Origin: Pseudarthrobacter sp. fls2-241-R2A-127
GTDB taxonomy: Bacteria; Actinomycetota; Actinomycetes; Actinomycetales; Micrococcaceae
Assembly (NCBI RefSeq): GCF_030209355.1
Contig: NZ_JARVSF010000008.1
Coordinates: 62,001 to 126,000 of the forward strand
Reading direction: 5' to 3'
DNA length: 64,000 nt
The position numbers were made by a program, and so were the translations under genes. This document shows positions 27,933 through 37,411 of this stretch, one piece after another. Numbering within the stretch: position 1 is the first letter of the stretch; each line of letters starts with the position of its first letter. The notes under the pieces are model-generated. The model was not told where the DNA came from, did no database searches, and was given only the letters and a program-made list of their open reading frames with translations.

Positions 27933-28751
27933 CTACTTCAGAGAAAACGAGTCTATCGTGACTGGTTGAATCGGTGCGCCGTCTGTGTCACTTGCCCCCG
28001 GCGTAATACCTGCGGCGGCAATCCTGGACACGGTATCCAGCCCGGACGTCACCTTGCCCACCACCGTATAGCCTCCGGCCGAGTCCGGGTTGATGACGGT
28101 GTCCTTGTAGACGATGAAGAACTGGGTCCCGTTGCCGTAGGCGTTGTTCCCGGTCCGCGCAACGGCTATGGTCCCTGCGGGATATTTGTTGTCCGCGGGG
28201 GTGTTTTCCAGGGGACCCCAGGTGTAGTTCGGGTCGCCCTGGCCGTCACCGTTGGCGGAGCCGCACTGCAGGACACCGAACTGGTCCGCTGTGGTCAGGC
28301 GGTGGCAGGCCTTGCCGTTGAAGAAACCTTGATCGGTGAGTGACTTGAACACTGCAGCGGCCTGCCGTGCCTTGGTGCCATCCACTTCCACGCCCAGCGG
28401 GCTGCCGTTCAGCGAGAGCTCACCGGAGAAGGTCTTCCCCGCGGCCGTGTCCGCTGCTGGAATGTTCGCTCCGTTGGAGACCTGCGGGGAAGGGGTGGCG
28501 GAAGCGCTTGCGGAGGCCGACGGATCGGTCAGCCCGGCTTGGGCGGCAGCGTATTCGTCCTCCGTTGGATTCCCGGCGAAGGCGGTGAGCTGGAGTACAA
28601 CGGCCAGTGCGACGGCGGCAGCTCCCGCTCCGGCGGCCACGAAGTTGTCGCGTTTACGCCGCTTGTCCTGGTTGCGCCGCAGCTCGCGCTTGGCCTCCAT
28701 CTGCTGGATGCGCCGTTTTGTTTCGCGGGCACTGCGTGAACTGGCCGCCAA
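27933..28751 (-). CDS. Membrane-anchored cyclophilin-type peptidyl-prolyl isomerase
   Basis: Catalyses proline cis-trans isomerisation, probably outside the membrane. The 272-residue protein starts with a basic Arg/Lys-rich segment (about 1-36), one membrane helix (about 37-58, VAAGAGAAAVALAVVLQLTAFAG), a Ser/Ala/Pro linker, and a cyclophilin domain from about 100 to the end (FFNGKACHRLTT, FGVLQCG, GTIAVARTGNNAYGNGTQFFIVY). The motif order is the family's. It is divergent from hisS, with a conspicuous inverted repeat in the shared upstream region; the same ppi-hisS divergence exists in M. tuberculosis (Rv2582/hisS). Confidence 0.9.
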   Translation of the reverse strand: MAASSRSARETKRRIQQMEAKRELRRNQDKRRKRDNFVAAGAGAAAVALAVVLQLTAFAGNPTEDEYAAAQAGLTDPSASASASATPSPQVSNGANIPAADTAAGKTFSGELSLNGSPLGVEVDGTKARQAAAVFKSLTDQGFFNGKACHRLTTADQFGVLQCGSANGDGQGDPNYTWGPLENTPADNKYPAGTIAVARTGNNAYGNGTQFFIVYKDTVINPDSAGGYTVVGKVTSGLDTVSRIAAAGITPGASDTDGAPIQPVTIDSFSLK

Positions 28752-28857
28752 GGGTCCTCCTCGTCGTCGGGCTGCTGGTGCCCTGCGGATGGCCGCAGGG
28801 CGCAGGTGGGGCCGGTATCAGCGCCGGTCCGTTGCATTAGAGATGCACACGGATGGC

Positions 28858-28888
28858 GCATAAACTGGCTGCCGCACATAGTTTATGC
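28858..28888. promoter_or_regulatory. Inverted repeat with facing -10-like hexamers, ppi/hisS region
   Basis: Perfect 9-bp arms GCATAAACT / AGTTTATGC are separated by 13 bp. Each arm contains TAAACT, a TANNNT-type -10, one on each strand, so two promoters would face each other with start sites near 28873. It could equally be an operator for a dimeric regulator. It lies 90 bp before hisS. Confidence 0.5.
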
Positions 28889-28977
28889 ATGGCTGGCTGT
28901 GCTGCCCCCGAACGTCGCCTTGGTGCGGCGCGCGGGCAGCCCCCGGCGCACCTTTCACCGTAAGGAGAACTTTCCCC

Positions 28978-30348
28978 ATGGCACGCACCGCCTCCCTGTC
29001 CGGATTCCCCGAGTGGCTTCCCGAGGAGCGGCTGGTGGAGCTGCATGTGCTCGATACCCTGCGCCGGGTCTTTGAACTGCACGGATTCGCCTCGATCGAA
29101 ACCCGCGCGGTGGAAACGGTGGGCCAGTTGCTGCGCAAGGGCGAGATCGACAAAGAGGTGTATGGGCTCAGCAGGCTGCAGGAGGACGACGGCGACACTC
29201 CCGCCAAGGGCGGCAAGGCTGACCCCCACGCGCTTGCCCTGCATTTTGACCTGACGGTTCCGTTTGCCCGGTACGTCGTGGAAAACGCCGGGTACCTTGC
29301 GTTCCCGTTCCGCCGCTACCAGATCCAGAAGGTATGGCGCGGCGAGCGGCCCCAGGAAGGCCGGGCCCGCGAGTTCACCCAGGCGGACATCGATGTTGTG
29401 GGCGACGGTGAGCTGCCGTTCCGCTACGACGTGGAGATTGCCTTGGTGATCGCCGAAGCGCTCAGGGCACTGCCCATCCCTGACTTCCGGCTCCGGATCA
29501 ACAACCGCAAGCTGGCTGAAGGTTTCTACCGGGGAATTGGGCTTGATGACACAGCCGGCGTGCTGCGCAGCATCGACAAGCTCGAAAAAATCGGTCCTGC
29601 CAAGGTAACGGAGCTGTTGAAGACGGAGCTGGGTGCCTCCGACGAGCAGGCGGCAAAGGCTCTCCAGCTTGCAGCCATCCGCACGGAAGACACCTCCTTC
29701 GTGGCACAGGTCCGCGCCTTGGGCGTCAGCGACGAGCTCCTCGACGAGGGCCTGGACGAACTGGAACAGGTGATTGATGCCGCCGTCCAGCGGGCCCCGG
29801 GCAAGGTCCTGGCGGACCTGAGCATCGCCCGCGGACTGGACTACTACACCGGCACGGTGGTGGAAACCGTGCTGGTGGGCCACGAGCAGCTGGGGTCCAT
29901 CTGCTCCGGCGGCCGCTACGACGCCCTGGCGTCCAAAGGCAACCGCAAGTTCCCCGGCGTAGGCCTGTCCATCGGCGTCACCCGCCTGGTATCCCGGATC
30001 CTGAGCCAGGAGCTGGCCAAGGCCTCCCGCTCAGTTCCTACTGCCGTGCTGGTGGCATTGAGCCACGACGACAGCTGGGGCGCCGCCCAGGACGTTGCTG
30101 CCCTGCTGCGCAGCCGGGGTATTCCCACCGAAGTTGCGGCGAAGGCGGAGAAGTTCGGCAAGCAGATCAAGTTCGCTGACCGGCGCGGCATTCCGTTCGT
30201 CTGGTTCACGGACGACGACGGCACCCACCAGGTCAAGGACATCCGCACCGGCGAGCAGGTACTGGCAGCCCCGGAAACCTGGATGCCGCCGCTGGAGGAC
30301 CTCACGGTCCAGGTTGAAACAACAGCACCGGCTCCAGCTTCGGTCTAG
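28978..30348 (+). CDS. hisS: Histidyl-tRNA synthetase
   Basis: Charges tRNA-His. The 456-residue class II synthetase shows motif 1 around RRVFELHGFASIETRAVE, the histidine-binding ALHFDLTVPFARYV segment, motif 2 FRRYQIQKVWRGERPQEGRAREFTQ, the HisA motif RGLDYYTGTVVE and motif 3 region FPGVGLSIGVTRL. The C-terminal anticodon-binding domain follows to about residue 430, ending in a short Ala/Pro tail. The ATG at 28978 follows AAGGAG. It is convergent with the APC permease, 9 bp apart. Confidence 0.96.
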   Translation: MARTASLSGFPEWLPEERLVELHVLDTLRRVFELHGFASIETRAVETVGQLLRKGEIDKEVYGLSRLQEDDGDTPAKGGKADPHALALHFDLTVPFARYVVENAGYLAFPFRRYQIQKVWRGERPQEGRAREFTQADIDVVGDGELPFRYDVEIALVIAEALRALPIPDFRLRINNRKLAEGFYRGIGLDDTAGVLRSIDKLEKIGPAKVTELLKTELGASDEQAAKALQLAAIRTEDTSFVAQVRALGVSDELLDEGLDELEQVIDAAVQRAPGKVLADLSIARGLDYYTGTVVETVLVGHEQLGSICSGGRYDALASKGNRKFPGVGLSIGVTRLVSRILSQELAKASRSVPTAVLVALSHDDSWGAAQDVAALLRSRGIPTEVAAKAEKFGKQIKFADRRGIPFVWFTDDDGTHQVKDIRTGEQVLAAPETWMPPLEDLTVQVETTAPAPASV

Positions 30349-30357
30349 CGAGGCTGG

Positions 30358-31611
30358 CTATGGGCTTGGCTGGTGCTGCCGGACTCGAAGCACCAGCCAG
30401 CGCCCCGCCACGCCTGCGGCAATGACGCCGGCCATGGTCAGTACCGGGGCCGCCGGCAACGTGAACGCCAGGACCACGCACCCTGCGAAACCCACCGCGT
30501 TGAGCCACCGGGGAGCATAGTTCGGGTGGACGGCAAGGGTGTAGGCAGCGGCGTTCGCTACTGCGTAATACACCAGCACGCCGAAGCTTGAGAAGCCCAC
30601 TACGGTCATCACGTTGGTGGTCACCAGGAGCAGGATGACGACGGCGGCCACGGCAAGTTCTGCCACGAAGGGGACCGTGTGGGTTCCGCCCACCCTTGCC
30701 AGGGGGCCTGGAAGATCGCGTTCCCGGGCCATGGCTAGGGTGGTCCGCCCCACACCCGTGATCAGCGCAAGGAGCGCGCCCAGGCATGCCGCGGCGGCGC
30801 CCGCCTGGACCAGCGGTGCGGCCGGGGCAAGACGGGAATCCAGTACTGCATCAAGCAACGGGGTCCCGGAAGTGGAAAGCCGCCCTCCGAGATGCGCCAG
30901 CAGGAGCACCGCCAGCAGCAGGTAGATGGCGAAGGCGGCTGCCAAGGCCGCCAAGATAGCCCGTGGGATGGCCCTCTCCGGGTTCCTGACCTCTTCGCCC
31001 AGGGTTGCAATCCGTGCGTACCCGGCAAACGCGAAGAACATCAGGCCCGCGGCAGGGAGGACCCCAGCCAGGCCGCCGGACTGCATGCCCGCTGTCCCTG
31101 CGGCAGGATGCGGGCCGAGCACTGCGGCGACGGCAACAAACACGAGCGTCGCCAGGACCATGCACAGCAGGATCCGGGTCAGCAGGGCGGTACGGGTGAT
31201 GCCCAGCAGGTTGACACCGGTGAGGGCCACGACGGCGGCTACGGCCACCGGTACCGCGTAGTCCGGCGCAACGTAACTGCCAAAGGTCAAAGCCATGGCG
31301 GCGCACGAGGCAGTCTTCCCTGTCACGAAACCCCACCCGGCAATAAAGCCCGGCCACTCACCGAGTTGTTTGCGGCCGTACACGTAGGTCCCGCCGCTGG
31401 TGGGGTACTTCGCGGCGAGGGCTGCGGAAGCAACGGCATTGCAGTACGCCACTACGCCCGCGACCACCACGGCGAGGACCAGGAAACTCCCAGCAAGCCC
31501 TGCCGCCGGGGCGAATACCACGAACACGCCCGCGCCCAGCATGGAACCGAGGCCAATGGCCGTAGCATCGAAGGTTCCCAAGCGGCGTTGCAGCTGCTGC
31601 GGTTCGCTCAT
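30358..31611 (-). CDS. APC superfamily amino-acid/polyamine permease
   Basis: A 417-residue membrane transporter with about 11-12 hydrophobic helices. It begins with the APC signature: [23 protein letters not shown] holds the GxG(I/V)FV unwound helix 1, followed by the [16 protein letters not shown] segment and the helix 6 [14 protein letters not shown] block. Substrate is not predictable; amino acid or amine uptake or exchange is likely. The start at 31611 is the first ATG giving this N-terminus; the open frame continues far upstream only because it runs opposite aspS. It is divergent from aspS, sharing a 96-bp region with a 19-bp palindrome. Confidence 0.88.
   Translation of the reverse strand: MSEPQQLQRRLGTFDATAIGLGSMLGAGVFVVFAPAAGLAGSFLVLAVVVAGVVAYCNAVASAALAAKYPTSGGTYVYGRKQLGEWPGFIAGWGFVTGKTASCAAMALTFGSYVAPDYAVPVAVAAVVALTGVNLLGITRTALLTRILLCMVLATLVFVAVAAVLGPHPAAGTAGMQSGGLAGVLPAAGLMFFAFAGYARIATLGEEVRNPERAIPRAILAALAAAFAIYLLLAVLLLAHLGGRLSTSGTPLLDAVLDSRLAPAAPLVQAGAAAACLGALLALITGVGRTTLAMARERDLPGPLARVGGTHTVPFVAELAVAAVVILLLVTTNVMTVVGFSSFGVLVYYAVANAAAYTLAVHPNYAPRWLNAVGFAGCVVLAFTLPAAPVLTMAGVIAAGVAGRWLVLRVRQHQPSP
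30367..30399. terminator. Possible bidirectional terminator inside the permease 3' end
   Basis: Perfect 11-bp arms TGGCTGGTGCT / AGCACCAGCCA with an 11-nt loop, just past the hisS stop and within the last codons of the convergent permease gene. No T-tract. Confidence 0.45.
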
Positions 31612-31649
31612 GCGGCGGCAGTCCCTTTCCAGCGGGTAAACTCGGACGG

Positions 31650-31668
31650 GATCGTTCCCGGAACGATC
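31650..31668. promoter_or_regulatory. 19-bp palindrome in the permease/aspS divergent region
   Basis: GATCGTTCC-C-GGAACGATC is a perfect inverted repeat with a single central base. It sits 39 bp from each start codon's side of the 96-bp divergent region (38 bp from the permease start, 39 bp from the aspS GTG). The form is typical of a dimeric regulator's operator; an RNA hairpin with so small a loop is unlikely. Confidence 0.55.
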
Positions 31669-31707
31669 ATATTGAACTCCCACTGTTTTCCCGCAGAAAG
31701 GCGTGCT

Positions 31708-33489
31708 GTGCTGCGCACACATGACCTCGGATCCCTTCGTTCCGAGCACATTGGACAAACCGTAACCCTGGCCGGCTGGGTGGGCCGCCGTCGTGACCAC
31801 GGTGGTGTGGCCTTCGTTGACCTGCGCGATGCTTCCGGCGTCTCCCAGGTGGTGGTGCGTGAAGAAGAGGTCTTCCACGGCCTGCGCAACGAGTACGTCC
31901 TGCAGGTCAAGGGAACTGTTTCCCGGCGTCCGGAAGGCAACGAAAACCCCGCGCTGGCCACGGGCGAGATCGAGGTCATCGCCGAGGACGTCACCATCCT
32001 CAACACCTCCGACCCGTTGCCCTTCCAGATTGACGAGCACGTCGAGGTGGGCGAGGAAGCGCGCCTGAAGCACCGCTACCTGGACCTGCGCCGCCCCGGC
32101 CCGGCCCGCAACCTGCGCCTGCGCTCCGAGGCCAACCGGGTGGCCCGCGAGCTGCTGCACGGTGAAGGCTTCGTCGAGATCGAGACCCCGACGCTGACCC
32201 GTTCCACGCCGGAAGGCGCCCGCGACTTCGTGGTCCCCGCCCGCCTGGCCCCCGGCTCCTGGTACGCGCTGCCGCAGTCGCCGCAGCTGTTCAAGCAGCT
32301 GCTCCAGGTCGGCGGCTTCGAGAAGTACTACCAGATCGCCCGCTGCTACCGGGACGAGGACTTCCGCGCGGACCGCCAGCCGGAGTTCACCCAGCTGGAC
32401 ATCGAGGCCAGCTTCGTCGAGCAGGAAGACATCATCAGCCTCGGCGAGGGCATCGTGAAGGCGCTCTGGAAGCTGATCGACGTCGAGATTCCGATGCCCA
32501 TCCAGCGCATCACCTACAACGACGCGATGGCACGCTACGGCTCGGACAAGCCGGACCTGCGCTTCGGCCAGGAGCTCACCGAACTGACCGAGTTCTTCAA
32601 GGACACCAGCTTCGGCGTCTTCAAGGCCCCCTACGTCGGCGCCGTCGTCATGCCCGGCGGGGCCTCCCAGCCGCGCCGCACCCTGGACGGCTGGCAGGAA
32701 TGGGCCAAGCAGCGCGGCGCCAAGGGCCTGGCCTACGTCCTCTTCAAGGAAGACGGCGAGCTGGCCGGCCCGGTGGCCAAGAACCTGAACGAGACCGAAC
32801 GCGCCGGCCTGGCCGACGCCGTCGGCGCCAAGCCCGGCGACTGCATCTTCTTCGCCGCCGGCGAGAAGACCCCGTCCCGGGCCCTGCTCGGCGCCGCCCG
32901 CGTGGAGATCGGCCACCGCACCGGCCTGATCAACCCAGCCGACTGGGCGTTCTGCTGGGTGGTCGACGCCCCCATGTTCGAGCCGGCCGCGGCCGCGGTT
33001 GCCTCCGGTGACGTCGCCGTCGGCGGGGGCCAGTGGACCGCCGTGCACCACGCGTTCACCTCGCCCAAGCCCGAATTCATGGACACCTTCGACACCGACC
33101 CGGAGACGGCGCTGGCCTACGCCTACGACATTGTCTGCAACGGCAACGAAATCGGCGGCGGCTCCATCCGTATCCACCAGGGCGACGTGCAGGAGCGGGT
33201 CTTCAAGGTCATGGGCCTCTCGCACGAGGACGCGCAGGAGAAGTTTGGCTTCCTGCTCGAGGGCTTCAAGTTCGGCGCACCCCCGCACGGCGGCATCGCG
33301 TTCGGCTGGGACCGCGTGGTGGCTCTGCTCTCCGGCGTCGAGTCCATCCGCGACGTCATCGCCTTCCCGAAGACCGGCAACGGCTACGACCCGCTGACCG
33401 CCGCACCGGCGCCGATCACGCCGCAGCAGCGCAAGGAAGCAGGCGTGGACTTCAAACCGGAGGCCAGGAAGCCGGAAGAAAAGCACTAG
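31708..33489 (+). CDS. aspS: Aspartyl-tRNA synthetase
   Basis: Charges tRNA-Asp, and possibly tRNA-Asn if the organism lacks AsnRS. The 593-residue bacterial-type enzyme has an N-terminal OB-fold anticodon domain ([21 protein letters not shown]), class II motif 1 ([27 protein letters not shown]), motif 2 ([25 protein letters not shown]), a GAD insertion, and motif 3 ([18 protein letters not shown]). The start is GTG 31708, giving the standard [11 protein letters not shown]-terminus with GAAAGG 7 nt upstream. A terminator hairpin follows at 33521-33555. Confidence 0.96.
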   Translation: MLRTHDLGSLRSEHIGQTVTLAGWVGRRRDHGGVAFVDLRDASGVSQVVVREEEVFHGLRNEYVLQVKGTVSRRPEGNENPALATGEIEVIAEDVTILNTSDPLPFQIDEHVEVGEEARLKHRYLDLRRPGPARNLRLRSEANRVARELLHGEGFVEIETPTLTRSTPEGARDFVVPARLAPGSWYALPQSPQLFKQLLQVGGFEKYYQIARCYRDEDFRADRQPEFTQLDIEASFVEQEDIISLGEGIVKALWKLIDVEIPMPIQRITYNDAMARYGSDKPDLRFGQELTELTEFFKDTSFGVFKAPYVGAVVMPGGASQPRRTLDGWQEWAKQRGAKGLAYVLFKEDGELAGPVAKNLNETERAGLADAVGAKPGDCIFFAAGEKTPSRALLGAARVEIGHRTGLINPADWAFCWVVDAPMFEPAAAAVASGDVAVGGGQWTAVHHAFTSPKPEFMDTFDTDPETALAYAYDIVCNGNEIGGGSIRIHQGDVQERVFKVMGLSHEDAQEKFGFLLEGFKFGAPPHGGIAFGWDRVVALLSGVESIRDVIAFPKTGNGYDPLTAAPAPITPQQRKEAGVDFKPEARKPEEKH

Positions 33490-33520
33490 TTCAAGGACGG
33501 CAGCTGCCAAGGCGCCGTCA

Positions 33521-33555
33521 CCGAAGGTTCCCCGGGTCATCCGGGGGACCTTCGG
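33521..33555 (+). terminator. Terminator after aspS
   Basis: 13-bp arms CCGAAGGTTCCCC / GGGGGACCTTCGG pair with one G-U wobble around a 9-nt loop, 31 nt after the aspS stop and before the GNAT ribosome-binding site. Confidence 0.75.
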
Positions 33556-33575
33556 CCGTTAAGGAAGGACTGCCG

Positions 33576-34403
33576 GTGGCCACCCCGGACGATGTGAAAC
33601 CAACTGCCCTGGACTTCGAAGCTGCCATGGACGCTGCGTGGCCGGCCCTGGAACGGCAGGAAGCGGGCAACTGGGTGCTCAGGGCGGCAGGCGGCGTTAC
33701 GCAGCGGGCCAACTCCATCTGGCCGCGTTCCCCGGAGGCCGGCCAATCCGACGCCGACCTGGCCGCCCAGCTTTCCGAGGCCAAGGCCTGGTACCGCAGG
33801 CGCCGGCTGCTGGTGATCTTCCAGCTCTTCGACAACCCGGTCACGTCGGCGCTCGACGACCTGCTCGACGCAGAGCGGTTCACCCGCCAGTCCGAGACCT
33901 TGGTCATGACACTCAGCGCCCCCGTAGCCGGTGCACCTGAGTCCCCCGGGGAAGCCGCATCGTCAGAACTTGCAGTAGAACTGGCACCGATGCCGTCCGG
34001 GGAATGGCTGCGCGTCTGGTGGGAAGTGGACGGCCGCGGCGGGGAGGATGCCCTGGCTACCGCAAGGACAATCCTCGAAGGGTGCCCGTCGGTCTACGCG
34101 TTGGCGCGGGACAGCGGCGGCCGCGCTGCCGCCGTCGGACGCCTTGCCATCCCTGCCGGCAGCACCCTCGGCGGCGTTTACGGCATGGCCACACGCCCGG
34201 ACGCGCGCCGCAACGGGTACGCAGCAGCCATTCTCCAGGCCCTGCTGCAGGCCGGCAGGCACCGCGGCGTGACGGACTACTGGCTGCTGGTGACGGCGGC
34301 GAACCACGGCGCGCAGGAGCTGTACGCGAAAGCCGGGTTCCTCGAAACCGGCCGCTACCTCTACCGGCAGGAGCGCCCCCGGCGGGCCCCCACCGGTTGC
34401 TGA
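33576..34403 (+). CDS. GNAT N-acetyltransferase, Rv0428c/Cg3035-like
   Basis: A 275-residue protein. Its N-terminal half carries the ALERQEAGNWVLRAAGGVTQRANSIWP block that marks the Cg3035/Rv0428c subgroup, and the C-terminal half is a GNAT domain with the acetyl-CoA loop in GMATRPDARRNGYAAAIL (about residues 208-225). Substrate unknown; annotation of relatives as N-acetylglutamate synthase is not supported by anything seen here. GTG start at 33576 follows AAGGAAGGA. It ends 14 bp from the convergent VLRF1 gene. Confidence 0.8.
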   Translation: MATPDDVKPTALDFEAAMDAAWPALERQEAGNWVLRAAGGVTQRANSIWPRSPEAGQSDADLAAQLSEAKAWYRRRRLLVIFQLFDNPVTSALDDLLDAERFTRQSETLVMTLSAPVAGAPESPGEAASSELAVELAPMPSGEWLRVWWEVDGRGGEDALATARTILEGCPSVYALARDSGGRAAAVGRLAIPAGSTLGGVYGMATRPDARRNGYAAAILQALLQAGRHRGVTDYWLLVTAANHGAQELYAKAGFLETGRYLYRQERPRRAPTGC

Positions 34404-34417
34404 ATCAGGGACGGCCG

Positions 34418-35086
34418 CTAACCCGCCGGGTCCGCCACCGTGACCCGTACGGAGCACGCGTCCGCCGCCGCCTTCTTCAGGACCGCCGCCCTGGGCTCCG
34501 GTACGTCGAGGTAGGCGAGCCGTGGCACCTGCGCGTAACCACGCAGTGCAGGATCCTGCAGGACGAGGTCCGCCAGGGCACGGTCGCCTCCGGGCACCAC
34601 GTGTTCGAAGGCCGCTGCACGGAAGACTTCCGCCGCCTGCTGTGCCACGGCTGCCACCAGGGCATCGGCCTGGTTGGAACGCCGCCGGGCGAAGCGCTGC
34701 TGTGACTGGCCGCCGGCAGCCGTTCGGGCCTGGACATACCGGCTTCCCGCTTTCGACGCCAGCAGGTTTCCCTCGCTTGCCACCCCGATGCCGTAGCCGC
34801 CCCGCCGCACCAAGAGCAATCCCAGGCGGCGCGGCTGCGACGCAAGCGCGGCCAGGCGTTCCACCGGATCGTTGCCGCGTCCCGGACGGCCGTCCGCCGG
34901 CCACGGCGCCTGCAGGAGCGCCTCAGCACCGTCAGCGGCCAAAAGCCGGAGACCGTCGTCGTCATCCCGCAACCGGAAACCGCCGTGGGAGGAACCGAAC
35001 CGTTCCACCCAGCCGGCCAGCCGGGCACCGGCCACGAACGCCGTCCGGACGGACGGCGGGCCGCCGGCGGAAGCAGTGGCGGGCAT
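34418..35086 (-). CDS. acVLRF1-type peptidyl-tRNA hydrolase (release-factor-like)
   Basis: A 222-residue protein of the actinobacterial VLRF1 family, related to eukaryotic Vms1/ANKZF1. The core domain shows RRGGYGIGVASEGNLLASKAG followed by ARTAAGGQSQQRFARRRSNQADAL. G125-G126-Q127 is placed like the catalytic GGQ of class I release factors, and the basic RFARRR stretch would contact RNA. The expected role is cleaving nascent chains from tRNA on split or stalled large ribosomal subunits. The start at 35086 has AAGGATC upstream. It is divergent from rarA, 63 bp apart. Confidence 0.82.
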   Translation of the reverse strand: MPATASAGGPPSVRTAFVAGARLAGWVERFGSSHGGFRLRDDDDGLRLLAADGAEALLQAPWPADGRPGRGNDPVERLAALASQPRRLGLLLVRRGGYGIGVASEGNLLASKAGSRYVQARTAAGGQSQQRFARRRSNQADALVAAVAQQAAEVFRAAAFEHVVPGGDRALADLVLQDPALRGYAQVPRLAYLDVPEPRAAVLKKAAADACSVRVTVADPAG

Positions 35087-35137
35087 GGGCGATCCTTTGC
35101 TGTAGGGAGCCGGGGAAAAGCAGGAGTGGACTGGAAG

Positions 35138-35149
35138 TAGCCTATCTAT
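35138..35149 (+). promoter_or_regulatory. Candidate -10 for a leaderless rarA mRNA
   Basis: TAGCCT (35138-35143, TANNNT) ends 6 nt before the GTG start at 35150, and no purine-rich ribosome-binding site sits at normal spacing. No good -35 is visible. Confidence 0.3.
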
Positions 35150-36598
35150 GTGGATGATCTCTTCGGGCACGGCCCAGAAAACGACGACGACGACGGTCCC
35201 GTCGCCGGGGCAGGCACCAGTACCGGGGGACAGGGTGCGCGGGGACAGGGATCGCCGCGGAGCCCGCTCGCGGTACGCATGCGGCCGCGCAGCGTGGATG
35301 AAGTGGTGGGCCAGCAGCACCTGCTCGGCCAGGGCTCGCCCCTGCGGCAGCTGGCGGCAGGGGCTGACGCCGCAGGTCCCGCCGGGCCGAGCTCGCTGAT
35401 CCTCTGGGGACCCCCGGGCACCGGCAAGACCACGCTGGCGCACGTCATCGCCCGCGGGCCCGGGCGGAAGTTCGTTGAACTGTCCGCCATCACCGCAGGC
35501 GTCAAGGACGTTCGCCGCGTCATGGACGACGCCCTCACCGCCCGCGACCTCTACAAGACCACCACCGTGCTCTTCCTGGACGAGATCCACCGTTTCAACA
35601 AGGCCCAGCAGGACGCGCTGCTGCCCGGCGTCGAAAACCGCTGGGTGGTCCTGGTGGCTGCCACCACCGAGAACCCTTCCTTTTCCGTGGTCTCCCCGCT
35701 GCTGTCACGGTCCCTTCTCCTGACGCTTAAGCCGCTCACGGACGCCGATATCGAGGGACTCCTGGTGCGGGCCGTGGAGGACCCGCGCGGGCTGGGAGGC
35801 AAGGTCCGGCTCAGCGACGAGGCACTGGAACACCTGGTCCGGCTCTCCGGCGGGGACGCGCGCCGGGCGTTGACGGCGCTGGAAGCAGCGGCGGGGGTCG
35901 CCTTTGGTGACGCGGACGACGTCGAACGTTCAGCGGCGGCGGAAGGTGCGGCGGTTGAACCGGTCATCGTGGAATTGCGCCACACCGAGCGCGCACTGGA
36001 TGCGGCGGCCGTGCGCTATGACCGGGCGGGAGACCAGCACTACGACGTGACCAGTGCCTTCATCAAGTCCATCAGGGGTTCAGACGTGGACGCCGCCCTG
36101 CACTACCTCGCCCGGATGCTCGAAGCGGGGGAGGACCCCCGCTTCGTCGCCCGGCGGATCGTCATCTCGGCGGCAGAGGACGTGGGCATGGCGGACCCCA
36201 CCGCGCTGCAGACCGCCGTGGCAGCAGCGCAGGCAGTGCAGCTCATCGGCATGCCGGAGGGCCGGATCATCCTCGCGGAGGCCGTGGTCCACCTGGCCAC
36301 CGCACCGAAGTCGAACGCCGCCTACATGGGAATCAACAAGGCGATCGCTGACGTCCGGGCAGGGCTTGGCGTCGGAATTCCCGCGCACCTGCGCGATGCA
36401 CACTACCCGGGCTCGAAGCAGCTGGGCCACGGCGTGGGCTACAAGTATGCGCACGACGCACCCCATGCTGTCGCCACCCAGCAGTACCCACCGGATGACC
36501 TGGTGGGCCGCGACTACTACCAGCCCACCGGCAATGGTGCTGAACGGGACATCGCTCAGCGGCTCGAGCGCTTGCGGAAGATTGTCCGGGGCACGTGA
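35150..36598 (+). CDS. rarA: Replication-associated recombination protein A (RarA/MgsA AAA+ ATPase)
   Basis: An AAA+ ATPase related to the clamp loader and RuvB, acting at stalled replication forks. The 482-residue protein has Walker A G87-PPGTGK93-TT, Walker [20 protein letters not shown], sensor [10 protein letters not shown], and a C-terminal tetramerisation domain ([43 protein letters not shown]-like end). The first 40 residues are acidic and Gly-rich. Start GTG 35150 gives MDDLFG, the common N-terminus; the nearby ATG at 35148 is out of frame. Confidence 0.95.
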   Translation: MDDLFGHGPENDDDDGPVAGAGTSTGGQGARGQGSPRSPLAVRMRPRSVDEVVGQQHLLGQGSPLRQLAAGADAAGPAGPSSLILWGPPGTGKTTLAHVIARGPGRKFVELSAITAGVKDVRRVMDDALTARDLYKTTTVLFLDEIHRFNKAQQDALLPGVENRWVVLVAATTENPSFSVVSPLLSRSLLLTLKPLTDADIEGLLVRAVEDPRGLGGKVRLSDEALEHLVRLSGGDARRALTALEAAAGVAFGDADDVERSAAAEGAAVEPVIVELRHTERALDAAAVRYDRAGDQHYDVTSAFIKSIRGSDVDAALHYLARMLEAGEDPRFVARRIVISAAEDVGMADPTALQTAVAAAQAVQLIGMPEGRIILAEAVVHLATAPKSNAAYMGINKAIADVRAGLGVGIPAHLRDAHYPGSKQLGHGVGYKYAHDAPHAVATQQYPPDDLVGRDYYQPTGNGAERDIAQRLERLRKIVRGT

Positions 36599-36767
36599 TG
36601 GCGTGGTAAGCTGAATCTTTGTCTGGCAAGGCGCGGACGCACAATCTCCCCAATTCGGTTTGGCAAGGTTATGCCCTGTGCCCAGTAGCAAAAGGCAGCG
36701 GTTGGCCGATGCTCTCCATCGTGGAGGCCAGTAACACTGACACACCGCAGATATTGGAAGGACACAA
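36599..36767 (+). promoter_or_regulatory. Upstream/leader region of rpsD
   Basis: 169 bp without a gene. It holds a possible promoter (TTGTCC at 36582-36587, TAAGCT at 36607-36612, spacer 19), two direct TGGCAAGG repeats (36624 and 36661), and a small hairpin CTCC-N5-GGAG (about 36713-36726). S4 autoregulates in other bacteria, but I cannot fit this leader to a known S4-binding structure. Confidence 0.35.
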
Positions 36768-37394
36768 GTGGCTAACAACACTCGTGCTCGCCGTCAGGCC
36801 CGCCTCTCGCGGTCCCTCGGCATCGCTCTGACCCCCAAGGCCGCCAAGTACATGGAGCGCCGCCCGTACGGCCCCGGTGAGCATGGCCGTGCCCGCAAGA
36901 AGCAGGACTCCGACTACGCCGTTCGTCTGCGCGAAAAGCAGCGCCTGCGCGCCCAGTACGGCATCCGCGAAGCACAGATGACCCGTGCCTTCGAGGAAGC
37001 CCGCCGCACCAAGGGCCTGACCGGTGAAAACCTCATCGAACTGCTCGAAATGCGCCTTGACGCCCTGGTCCTGCGTGCCGGCTTCGCCCGCACCATCGCC
37101 CAGGCCCGCCAGCTGGTTGTGCACCGCCACATCATGGTTGACGGCATCCGCGTTGACCGTCCGTCGTTCCGCGTCGGCGAGGGCCAGCTGGTCCACGTCC
37201 ACAGCCGCAGCGAAACCATGGTTCCGCTCCAGGTTGCCGCAGCCGGTGCCCACCGCGACGTCCTGCCCGCCGTCCCGGCCTACCTGGACGTCAAGCTGGA
37301 AGCCCTGCAGGCCCGCCTGGTCCGCCGCCCCAAGCGTTCCGAAATCCCGGTGACCTGCGAAGAGCAGCTCGTCGTCGAATTCTACGCACGCTAA
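36768..37394 (+). CDS. rpsD: 30S ribosomal protein S4
   Basis: A primary 16S rRNA-binding protein of the small subunit body. The 208-residue protein has the S4 N-terminal domain (RLSRSLGIALTPKAAKYMERRPYGPGEHG) and the S4 RNA-binding fold (RLDALVLRAGFARTIAQARQLVVHRHIMVDGIRVDRPSFRV). The N-terminal region contains no Cys-rich zinc site, so it is the zinc-independent form. GTG start at 36768 follows GGAAGGA. It is a single-gene unit here, outside the main ribosomal operon, ending at the terminator at 37412-37445. Confidence 0.97.
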   Translation: MANNTRARRQARLSRSLGIALTPKAAKYMERRPYGPGEHGRARKKQDSDYAVRLREKQRLRAQYGIREAQMTRAFEEARRTKGLTGENLIELLEMRLDALVLRAGFARTIAQARQLVVHRHIMVDGIRVDRPSFRVGEGQLVHVHSRSETMVPLQVAAAGAHRDVLPAVPAYLDVKLEALQARLVRRPKRSEIPVTCEEQLVVEFYAR

Positions 37395-37411
37395 ATCCCA
37401 GCAGCGTATCC

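Noticed and set aside
30892..31707. N-terminal extension of aspS
   Set aside because: The extra frame runs opposite the permease; the standard AspRS N-terminus begins at the GTG at 31708, which has a ribosome-binding site.
31612..33540. N-terminal extension of the APC permease to over 1000 residues
   Set aside because: The extra 640 codons lie opposite aspS and are not membrane-like; the permease signature begins right after the ATG at 31611.
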